Assembly (NCBI GenBank): GCA_002395905.1 | Contig: DGVK01000189.1 | Span: forward strand, 15,624-30,040 | Source of the DNA: Verrucomicrobia bacterium UBA4286 | GTDB lineage: Bacteria > Verrucomicrobiota > Kiritimatiellia > RFP12 > UBA1067 | DNA length: 14,417 bases | Direction: 5' to 3' | Shown here: piece by piece, positions 8,490-14,417 of the stretch | Layout: each line of letters opens with the position of its first letter | Position numbering within the stretch: the stretch's first letter is position 1 | Position numbers and translations under genes: made by a program | Notes under the pieces: model-generated | What the model was told of the DNA's origin: nothing | The model's input: the letters and a program-made list of their open reading frames with translations, nothing else | The model's database searches: none

Positions 8490-10651
8490 ATGCAGGATGT
8501 CAAATGTCGGCGTCGGCGGTTTTGATTGCAGCTGTTCTGGCGCCGCTCGCGGCGCGGGCCGAGTCGCGAACCTCGTATCTTGACCCGTTCACAATGCTGT
8601 ACCAGACGGACGACTCCAGAGAGGGCCGCCGCATCGCGCGCGAGGACGGGTACTGGGCGAACGCCAACGGACAGGTCGATCCGCTCGCGAAAAAGCCTGC
8701 GGCACGCATAATGCACAACGTCTACAGGATAAGCGAGACGCCATTCCCCGGCTACGACTCTGAGAAGCCAAGCGTCGTCTTTAAGGTGAATCAGGTCGGT
8801 TACATGCCTCTTCAGCCGAAGTATGTGTATGCAGGCGCGTGGCTCGGGCCGAAGCTCGGCGCGTGGCGTCCGCCGGAAAACGCCGGCGCGTGGCGCGTCG
8901 TGAACGCGGCGACAGGCGAGAGCGTGCTTGAGGGTGGTGCGCCGCCGCGTCACCGCGTGGACGACTCCTTTACAAGCGAAGGCACGCCGTTCACAGGGGA
9001 ATGGACTTTGGAGATGGATTTTTCGTCCGTCACGAACGAAGGGGTCTATCATGTTGTGTGGGACGGCGTCGGCCGCAGCGAGGATTTCCGCATATGGCGC
9101 GGGGCGGCCGAGGAGTCGTTTCGCGTACATATGGGCGGTCTGTACCAGAAACGTTGCGGAATCGCCAAGACCGAACCATATACGCACTGGACGGCCGGCG
9201 CGTGCCACCAGACCGTCGTGCGCGGCACATTCCCGCCCGACGAGGGAGATAAGCCTAAGGATCTGCGGTGGTTCGATTTTGTGCGGGCCGGCACAGACTG
9301 GAAGAACGGAGAAAAGATCGAGGCTGTCGGCGGATGGCACGACGCCGCCGACTACGACCGCCGTCCGCAGCACCTTTCCATAGTGAACGCCCTATGCGCC
9401 GCATACGCCATGAAGTCTGCCGCCTTTTACGACGGGCAGCTCGCCATCCCGGAGAACACGAACGGAGTTCCTGACATCCTCGACGAGGCGGAATGGGGGC
9501 TGCGTCATCTTCTCGCAGTGCAGCAGAAGGACGGCGGCGTCGGGACATGGATAGAATCCACGCGGCATCCCGAGCCAGGCAATATCGCCGAACGCGACAC
9601 AATGCAGTATTCAGTCTCGCGCGCGACGCGCGGCAGTTCGCTCGCGTATGCCGCCCATGCGGCGCTTCTTGCGCGGCTGGAGCCGAAGTTCCGCGAAAAG
9701 TATCTGGAGAGTGCAGTGCGGGCGTGGAACTTCGCGATGAACACTCCTCCCGCCGAGGACGACTTCTTTATAGAACGCAAGAAGGGGCGGTTTTCGGTAG
9801 AGCGCCGCATGGTTGAATGGCACGAACCCAAGACTTTCTCTGCGCAAAGTCTCGCCAAGGCCGCGCTAAACCTCTGCGCGCTTACAGGCGATGAGTCGTA
9901 CTGCGCCGTCTTTACGGAACGCCGCCGTGAGATGGAGGATGATTTCAGGAAGAACGAGTGGAGGTGGAGCGCGTGGGTGTTCGCCGCCGAACACAAACTC
10001 GGCACGCCGCCGCAGGCGGAATGGCTCATGAAAGCGTGGCGTTCGAAGATTATGAACCGCGCGAAGGACGCCTTGTCGCAGGTGGAGAGCGCCTACGCCT
10101 ACAGATGTCCGTGGCCTGCGCCGGGAAATGGAAGCAGCCATGCGATGGGTTGGGGCGAGAGCCATCCGCTGCGGCGTGCGCAGCTGCTCGTCCTCGCGTA
10201 CGAGATCGGCGGCGACGCCCGCTATCTTGACGCGGCTTTCGCGGCGCTTGACTTTCACAACGGATGCAATCCGCAGGGGACGACTCTTACGAGCGGACTC
10301 GGGCGCGTGTATCCCGTTTCATTCCTCGACCTGCCTTCCTACGTGGACGGAATCGCCGAATATGTCCCGGGCATAACGCCGTACAGGTGGACTTACGGCA
10401 TGCCGGCCAAAGCCGTGGAGATGGTCTACGGCGGCGACAAGTCCCTCGCGACGAAATGTCCGATCTGGCGCAGGTGGGGAAATGTTGAAAACCAGACCGT
10501 CGCGGCGAGCGAATACACTGTATGGGAGACTGTCGCGCCGGCGGCGTCCGTCTGCGGCTATCTCATGCAGCCCGGCCGCACGCCTCTGCCGCAGCGACCG
10601 CAGCCGGCGGACGACCTTCGCAAACTGCCGGGCTACTGGCTTATGCCCTGA
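8486..10651 (+). CDS. Secreted GH9 family glycoside hydrolase (endoglucanase-like) with N-terminal Ig-like domain
   Basis: The start is ATG 8486, overlapping the upstream stop as ATGA and preceded by AAGGAG (8472-8477) with an eight-base spacer. The 721-residue product has a hydrophobic leader with a likely cleavage after ARA (residue 25); the leader oddly lacks N-terminal Lys/Arg. About 70 unassigned residues precede a CelD_N-type Ig-like domain that opens with FKVNQVGYMP (99-108). The (alpha/alpha)6 catalytic domain runs from about 209 to 695. GGWHDAADYDRR (282-293) provides the GH9 aspartates D286 and D289, GVPDILDEAEWGL (327-339) is a family signature, and HNGCNPQGTTLTSGLG (591-606) matches the late block. 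E676, in ASEYTVWETVAPA, is the likely catalytic acid (E681 is the alternative). GH9 enzymes cleave beta-1,4-glucans and related polymers. No carbohydrate-binding module or dockerin is seen. Its place behind an export protein and a polymerase suggests action on the polymer being secreted, rather than on food glycans. Confidence 0.9.
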   Translation: MNAGCQMSASAVLIAAVLAPLAARAESRTSYLDPFTMLYQTDDSREGRRIAREDGYWANANGQVDPLAKKPAARIMHNVYRISETPFPGYDSEKPSVVFKVNQVGYMPLQPKYVYAGAWLGPKLGAWRPPENAGAWRVVNAATGESVLEGGAPPRHRVDDSFTSEGTPFTGEWTLEMDFSSVTNEGVYHVVWDGVGRSEDFRIWRGAAEESFRVHMGGLYQKRCGIAKTEPYTHWTAGACHQTVVRGTFPPDEGDKPKDLRWFDFVRAGTDWKNGEKIEAVGGWHDAADYDRRPQHLSIVNALCAAYAMKSAAFYDGQLAIPENTNGVPDILDEAEWGLRHLLAVQQKDGGVGTWIESTRHPEPGNIAERDTMQYSVSRATRGSSLAYAAHAALLARLEPKFREKYLESAVRAWNFAMNTPPAEDDFFIERKKGRFSVERRMVEWHEPKTFSAQSLAKAALNLCALTGDESYCAVFTERRREMEDDFRKNEWRWSAWVFAAEHKLGTPPQAEWLMKAWRSKIMNRAKDALSQVESAYAYRCPWPAPGNGSSHAMGWGESHPLRRAQLLVLAYEIGGDARYLDAAFAALDFHNGCNPQGTTLTSGLGRVYPVSFLDLPSYVDGIAEYVPGITPYRWTYGMPAKAVEMVYGGDKSLATKCPIWRRWGNVENQTVAASEYTVWETVAPAASVCGYLMQPGRTPLPQRPQPADDLRKLPGYWLMP

Positions 10652-10680
10652 TCGGGTGAAATGGAAATATGGTATAATAC
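10648..10680 (+). promoter_or_regulatory. Extended -10 promoter of the pyruvyl transferase / glycosyltransferase operon
   Basis: A perfect TATAAT (10673-10678) is preceded by TG one base upstream (10670-10671), forming an extended -10. A -35 is poor: CTGATC at 10648-10653 would need a 19-bp spacer. The element GAAATATG-N2-ATAATA (10664-10679) is the same as at 4043-4058. The likely transcription start is about 10685, which leaves a leader of only about 14 bases before the ATG at 10699. The promoter begins at the stop codon of the GH9 gene. Confidence 0.65.
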
Positions 10681-10688
10681 GCCCACAT

Positions 10689-10693
10689 GGAGA
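10689..10693 (+). promoter_or_regulatory. Shine-Dalgarno GGAGA that sets the pyruvyl transferase start
   Basis: GGAGA ends six bases (CATGT plus one) or fewer before ATG 10699 and would lie inside the coding region if the earlier in-frame ATG at 10687 were used. The earlier ATG sits about at the predicted transcription start and has no ribosome-binding site. This favours 10699. Confidence 0.6.
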
Positions 10694-10698
10694 CATGT

Positions 10699-11844
10699 AT
10701 GTCCATAGACACTTCTCGCAACAGACTGAAGATCCTGCTGGGCGGCATTCCGCTCGGGTGCGACAACATCGGCGACGAGGCGATAATCGCCTGCGTCGTG
10801 AAGATGCTCAAGGAGTCGCTCCCGGGTGTTCAACTTACGGTCGCGACGGCAGACAGGTCTACGGCGGATCGACTTGGTGTTGCCGTCGTGCCGGTGTTCG
10901 GTTTTCTGGGCGTCGGCATGAAAGGCTTTTCCGAGGAGGTCCGCCGGCACGACGCATACATCTGGTGCGGGGCGACGGGGCTTTCGGACTATCCTCACGT
11001 GGCGCTCGGCCTGCTTGAAGCGGCCCAGCGGGCGGGCGTGCCGACGTATGTGTGGGGTGTCGGCATGGATGATGAGCTCAATCCTGTTTTCTTCAAGGTG
11101 CACGGCAGGCGGAGGTTCGTCCTCGCCTGTTTCGGTCTCGTCGATTGGTACGAGCGCAGGCTCCGTGCGCGCCTCGCAAGACGGCTCGCGACGGTTCTGC
11201 CGCGATGCCGCGGGGTGTGGCTGCGCGATCCGCAGAGCGCGGCAAAACTCGCCTCAATGGGCTTCAAGGACGCCAAAGTCGCCGCAGACACTGCGATACT
11301 TCTGCGCCCGGACAATGGCGCGGCGCGTCCGGCTCGTGCAGCACAACCGACACTCGGGCTTTGCATCTCCACCCAGCGGCAGGTGGCCGACCTTGACGGA
11401 GTGAGGCGGATGATCGACGCCGTGCGTGCGGAAGGCGGACGGGTCCTCGGGATCCCCATGAATCCAAAGACCGACCGTGCGCTTCTCGAAAAGCTTGGCG
11501 TTGAGTGCATGGCGGGCGATACGCCAGAGGCTGTGCAGGAAGCCGCGATGCAGTGCGATGTTGTGCTTTCCAGCCGTCTTCACCTGCTCATCCTCGCGGC
11601 GAATGTCGGCACTATAGGTCTCGGCATAGCGCGCGGCTCAAAACTTGCCAACTGGCTCGCGAACTTCGGGCGCACAGTCGAGGGCAGCGTGTACGAATGT
11701 GACTGGAACAAGGTGACGGAGCATGCCCTCGCGGCGCTGAAAGACCGCGGCGGATGGGATGCCATGCGCGCGGAAGCGTACGGACGGCTTCGGGCACGTC
11801 TCGAAAACGCGCGCAGAGAACTCGTCGAAAGGCTTTCGCCATGA
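10699..11844 (+). CDS. Polysaccharide pyruvyl transferase family protein (CsaB-like)
   Basis: The 381-residue protein belongs to the PF04230-type family. The N-terminal glycine-rich segment LLGGIPLGCDNIGDEAII (13-30) matches the family's opening G-x-x-N-x-G-D-E block. WCGATGLSDYP (89-99) takes the place of the glycine-rich GGGG block. WLRDPQSAAKLASMGF (174-189) followed by ADTAIL and the late SSRLHLLILAANVGTIGL (291-308) are also typical, with R293 and H295 in the conserved S-x-R-x-H position. Family members transfer pyruvate from phosphoenolpyruvate to a sugar as a ketal, giving an acidic polymer; some members of this broad family act on other acceptors. It is cytoplasmic and heads the second operon, overlapping the GT2 gene by four bases. 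Start choice rests on GGAG at 10689-10692; ATG 10687 would add four residues (METC). Confidence 0.87.
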   Translation: MSIDTSRNRLKILLGGIPLGCDNIGDEAIIACVVKMLKESLPGVQLTVATADRSTADRLGVAVVPVFGFLGVGMKGFSEEVRRHDAYIWCGATGLSDYPHVALGLLEAAQRAGVPTYVWGVGMDDELNPVFFKVHGRRRFVLACFGLVDWYERRLRARLARRLATVLPRCRGVWLRDPQSAAKLASMGFKDAKVAADTAILLRPDNGAARPARAAQPTLGLCISTQRQVADLDGVRRMIDAVRAEGGRVLGIPMNPKTDRALLEKLGVECMAGDTPEAVQEAAMQCDVVLSSRLHLLILAANVGTIGLGIARGSKLANWLANFGRTVEGSVYECDWNKVTEHALAALKDRGGWDAMRAEAYGRLRARLENARRELVERLSP

Positions 11845-12848
11845 AGCTCTCGGTCGTTATACCCGTGTTCAACGGGGCGGATCATCTAGAATCCGCAGTG
11901 GGGTCGCTTCTTGCGCAGGATTTCACGGACTGGGAGGCGATAGTCGTCGACGACGGTTCGACAGACGCGACTGCAGAGGTTGCCCGGAGATTGGCCGGCC
12001 AGGACGGCCGTGTCCGCGTGGTGCACCAGAATAACGGCGGAGTCTCCGTTGCACGCAACCGCGGACTTGATGAGGCTCGCGGAGAATGGATCGCATGGCT
12101 CGACGCGGATGACGCATACGTGCCGGGCGCGCTTTCTCGCATTGCCGCAATCGCTGATGACAATCCGGACTGCCAGTGCCTCCAGTTCCCCTATCTCGAG
12201 ACGCAGCCGGACGGTTCCGCTTTTCCGCGCGTTACGCCCGCGTACTCGCTTTTTGGCGGACATGCCTATTCCGGTGTGGAGGCGTTCGACATCCTCTTTG
12301 CGCGCCGGAACGTCGGCGGCATGAACTGGCAACCGTGGCGGTTCGTGTATCGGCGCGATTCGCTCCCGCGCTTCCGCCCGGGAGTGATACACGAGGACAT
12401 GGACGTGCTGCCGCTTCACTTGGCGGGACTTGCGCGCGTGTACATCGCCAAGTATCCGCTCTACGCCTATCTGCCCGCCCGCGCAGGAGCCGCGACGGAG
12501 ACGTTTACGCCGCGCCGCGTCCGCGACATCCTCGACGTCACCGCGCATGTGTATTCGACATTGCCGGCTGCGGCGCTTTCGCCGGAAGTGGAGCGCGGCT
12601 TCAGGTCGACGCTCGCGTGTAATCTGTTTGGGTTCTACCTCGCAACACCGGGTTTCGAGGAGCCCGACCGCTCCGAGCTCCTAGACGCATTCGTTGCTCG
12701 CGCCGATTGGCTTCGTGCGATAGACTGGCCTCCGCGCACGGCATGGCTCAAGCGCCTTATGCTGCGCGTGCCCGGAGTGCGGGCGACGGCGGTGCTTGTC
12801 GGGGCGCTTACGCATTGTCGGGGGCTTCATGCTGGGAGGTCGAAATGA
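11841..12848 (+). CDS. GT2 family (GT-A fold) glycosyltransferase
   Basis: The start is ATG 11841, forming an ATGA overlap with the pyruvyl transferase stop and following AAAGG (11828-11832) by eight bases; the frame is open back to 11754 but the extension is not family-like. The 335-residue product opens with LSVVIPVFNGADHLESAV (3-20), the standard GT2 start. It has VVDDGSTD (35-42) for nucleotide-sugar binding, GVSVARNRGLDEA (67-79), and WLDADD (86-91) containing the DxD-type metal site. HEDMD (184-188) is the usual position of the catalytic ED pair. The C-terminal third is less conserved and has no clear membrane span, though the end is mildly hydrophobic. It probably adds one sugar to the lipid-linked repeat unit in the cytoplasm; donor and acceptor cannot be read from sequence. 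Confidence 0.92.
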   Translation: MKLSVVIPVFNGADHLESAVGSLLAQDFTDWEAIVVDDGSTDATAEVARRLAGQDGRVRVVHQNNGGVSVARNRGLDEARGEWIAWLDADDAYVPGALSRIAAIADDNPDCQCLQFPYLETQPDGSAFPRVTPAYSLFGGHAYSGVEAFDILFARRNVGGMNWQPWRFVYRRDSLPRFRPGVIHEDMDVLPLHLAGLARVYIAKYPLYAYLPARAGAATETFTPRRVRDILDVTAHVYSTLPAAALSPEVERGFRSTLACNLFGFYLATPGFEEPDRSELLDAFVARADWLRAIDWPPRTAWLKRLMLRVPGVRATAVLVGALTHCRGLHAGRSK

Positions 12849-13918
12849 GAATTCTGTTTACTGGGGTGTATCCGCACCTTTACGGAGGCCTCGAGCGCTT
12901 CGCCGAGCGCTCTGCAGCCGCGCTGAGGGAAGAAGGTCATGTCGTGGACGTCGTCGGCGATCCGCCGCGCGAGCTCGACGAGAGGGACCTCGTGCTGATG
13001 CAGAAGATACCGCCCACGATCGCCGACCTTCGCCGCATGAAGGCACGCTATGGAGACAGACTCCGATTCTACGCCCACGACCACGAGCTGTACTGCCTGC
13101 GCCGGCACTACTACGACCCGTTTCGGCGTCTTTGCGACCGCACGTATTCGTTTCTGCCGTGCCGCGCATGCGCCGCAGTTACGCGTCCGCAGTGGGTTGC
13201 CCGTAACCTGTTCCGCCCCATAGTCTCCTTTATCGAGGAGATGCGCGGAGTGAAGACGTTCGTGCCTGCGGTGTACATCAAGGATAACCTGGTGAAAAAC
13301 GGCTTTGATCCCGAGAGCGTCAAGGTGCTTTATCCGCTTTTCGTAAAGCCTTTCCGCGAGGAGGCGTCGTCGCACACATGGATGCCGGATGGGAAGCTGC
13401 GAGTTCTGTTCATGGGACAGATCATCGCTGGAAAGGGCGTCGGAATGCTGATCGAGGCTGCCGAGCTGATGAAGTCGCCGCATACGCTTGTCGTCGTCGG
13501 CACTGGGCGCGACGAGGCGAAGCTGCGCAAGTTGGCGTCTGTAGACGTTGAGTTCAAGGGGTGGCAGGAGAACGCACAGAGATTCTTCCGCGAGGCAGAC
13601 GTATGCGCCGTTCCGTCGCTATGGAACGAGCCCTTCGGGACAGTCGGGGCTGAGGCTCTGTCGCACGGCGTCCCAGTCGTTACCTTTGACGTGGGCGGAC
13701 TTTCGGACTGGCTTGTTCCCGGCGAGACAGGGCTTTTCGCGTGCGCGCCAGACGGTCGCACGAGGACGCCGGACGCGCGAAATCCGGCGGCGCTGGCCCG
13801 TGCTCTCGACGACATGGCCAATCGGGCTCGTCTCGCCTCGATGAGCGCACACGCCCTCGATATAGTGGAAAGACTGTTCGATCCCGATAAATTCATCAAA
13901 GAATTCCTGACATGGTAA
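12845..13918 (+). CDS. GT4 family (GT-B fold) glycosyltransferase
   Basis: The start is ATG 12845, overlapping the GT2 stop as ATGA with GGGAGG (12834-12839) five bases upstream; the open frame reaching back to 12707 is overlap only. The 357-residue protein begins MRILFTGVYPHLYGGLERFA, the acceptor-side glycine loop of GT4 enzymes. The donor domain has LFMGQIIAGKGVGMLIEAA (188-206) and VPSLWNEPFGTVGAEALSHG (256-275), in which E262 and E270 form the EX7E pair. GETGLF (293-298) follows. The N-terminal domain carries Cys84, Cys97, Cys106 and Cys109 after HDHELYC, a cysteine pattern I recall from other GT4 enzymes with an H-D-x-x-x-x-C start. It probably extends the repeat unit with retention of configuration; the sugar is unknown. 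The gene overlaps the next start by seven bases. Confidence 0.92.
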   Translation: MRILFTGVYPHLYGGLERFAERSAAALREEGHVVDVVGDPPRELDERDLVLMQKIPPTIADLRRMKARYGDRLRFYAHDHELYCLRRHYYDPFRRLCDRTYSFLPCRACAAVTRPQWVARNLFRPIVSFIEEMRGVKTFVPAVYIKDNLVKNGFDPESVKVLYPLFVKPFREEASSHTWMPDGKLRVLFMGQIIAGKGVGMLIEAAELMKSPHTLVVVGTGRDEAKLRKLASVDVEFKGWQENAQRFFREADVCAVPSLWNEPFGTVGAEALSHGVPVVTFDVGGLSDWLVPGETGLFACAPDGRTRTPDARNPAALARALDDMANRARLASMSAHALDIVERLFDPDKFIKEFLTW

Positions 13919-14417
13919 AAGTCTTCGTCTTCGTCGATGCGCTGGGGTGGAAGCAGGTCGAGCGCTACGACTTTCTGCGCGATCTGCTGCCGAACAGGCG
14001 AAAGATAGAGATGCAGTTTGGCTACAGCTGCACGGCTATACCGACTATACTCACCGGCGAGCGCCCATCTGTGCACGGACATCTTGCGTTCTACGACTAC
14101 GCTCCGTCGAAGAGTCCGTTCTGGAAAATGCGATTCCTCGCTCCTTTGCTGCGTCCGAAGTCCTTCTGGCGGCGCGGAAGGGTGCGCCACCAGCTGTCCA
14201 AGCTTATAAAGCGACTGTACGGCTTCACCGGATACTTTCAGCTGTACGGCGTCCCCGTTGAGAGGCTTCCGAAGCTGGACTACTGCGAGAAGACCGACCT
14301 CTTCGTGAAGGGCGGGCTCGCGCCGGTGAAAAATCTCGCGGATGTATGGAGCGAGCAGGGGCACCGCTATCTCATCTCCAACTGGCGGCTTCCCGAGGCG
14401 GAGAACTTCCGCATCGC
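13912..14417 (+). CDS. Alkaline-phosphatase-superfamily enzyme (phosphodiesterase/phosphotransferase-like), 3' end cut by window edge
   Basis: An ATG at 13912 overlaps the GT4 stop by seven bases, and the frame stays open to the window edge (168 codons). The ribosome-binding site is weak, which fits coupling to the upstream gene. The protein starts VKVFVFVDALGW, where D9 is placed like the first metal ligand of the superfamily. SCTAIPTILTGERPSVHGH (39-57) matches the P-T-x-L-T-G-x-x-P-x-x-H-G block of nucleotide pyrophosphatase/phosphodiesterase-like enzymes, with T45 as the likely nucleophile. A basic stretch (about 80-101, several Arg and Lys) follows. No signal peptide is seen in the visible part. 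In a glycan locus such an enzyme could transfer or remove a phospho-substituent or hydrolyse a lipid-linked intermediate. Without the C-terminal half, including the remaining metal ligands, I cannot decide between hydrolase, transferase and sulfatase-like roles. Confidence 0.72.
   Translation, partial: MVKVFVFVDALGWKQVERYDFLRDLLPNRRKIEMQFGYSCTAIPTILTGERPSVHGHLAFYDYAPSKSPFWKMRFLAPLLRPKSFWRRGRVRHQLSKLIKRLYGFTGYFQLYGVPVERLPKLDYCEKTDLFVKGGLAPVKNLADVWSEQGHRYLISNWRLPEAENFRI

Noticed and set aside
11754..11840. Longer N-terminus for the GT2 enzyme
   Set aside because: The added residues overlap the pyruvyl transferase gene and precede the standard GT2 opening strand; ATG 11841 has a ribosome-binding site.
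12707..12844. Longer N-terminus for the GT4 enzyme
   Set aside because: The added residues lie inside the GT2 gene; the Rossmann strand begins exactly at ATG 12845, which follows GGGAGG.
13330..14364. A 344-residue minus-strand open frame across the GT4/phosphatase junction
   Set aside because: It crosses two genes with clear motifs on the plus strand and shows only low-complexity Ser, Arg and Pro content.
1..14417. tRNA, rRNA, CRISPR array, transposon ends or long direct repeats
   Set aside because: None was seen on reading both strands. Apart from 74 bp at 4029-4102 and about 47 bp at 10652-10698, gaps are 11 bases or fewer, leaving little room for them.

Overview
The window is GC-rich (roughly 60 % by eye), almost fully coding and entirely plus-strand. 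It reads as part of a chromosome from a Gram-negative, polysaccharide-handling bacterium. An outer-membrane export lipoprotein, a Wzz/Wzc-type inner-membrane protein, a GH106 rhamnosidase-type enzyme and a UxuB-like dehydrogenase of a kind also common in anaerobes suggest a gut or sediment member of the PVC group (Kiritimatiellota, Verrucomicrobiota or Lentisphaerota). That placement is inference from gene content, because no phylogenetic marker lies in the window. I see no tRNA, rRNA, CRISPR array, transposase or attachment site.

Region 1 (1-4028) is catabolic. It holds the 3' part of a large GH106-type glycoside hydrolase cut by the left edge, then a mannitol-dehydrogenase/fructuronate-reductase family oxidoreductase two bases downstream. 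Together they suggest release of sugars from a rhamnose- or uronate-containing polysaccharide and reduction of a keto-uronate or ketose.

Region 2 (4029-10651) opens with a well-formed promoter in the only sizeable gap (74 bp). It then carries an export operon: a Wzz/Wzc-like co-polymerase with a degenerate kinase domain, a Wza-like export lipoprotein, a Wzy/WaaL-type polymerase or ligase, and a secreted GH9 endoglucanase-like enzyme. Most junctions are 4-nt ATGA overlaps.

Region 3 (10648-14417) begins at a second promoter that shares an unusually similar core sequence with the first. It carries a polysaccharide pyruvyl transferase, a GT2 and a GT4 glycosyltransferase, and the start of an alkaline-phosphatase-superfamily enzyme that runs off the right edge. 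These would build and decorate the repeat unit that region 2 polymerises, exports and perhaps trims.

Taken together, regions 2 and 3 look like most of a Wzy-dependent exopolysaccharide or capsule locus. The initiating phosphoglycosyl transferase and the flippase are not in view and may lie to the right. The most unusual points are the pseudo-kinase co-polymerase, the cellulase-family enzyme inside the export operon, the shared promoter core at the two operon heads, and the contracted middle domain of the GH106 enzyme.
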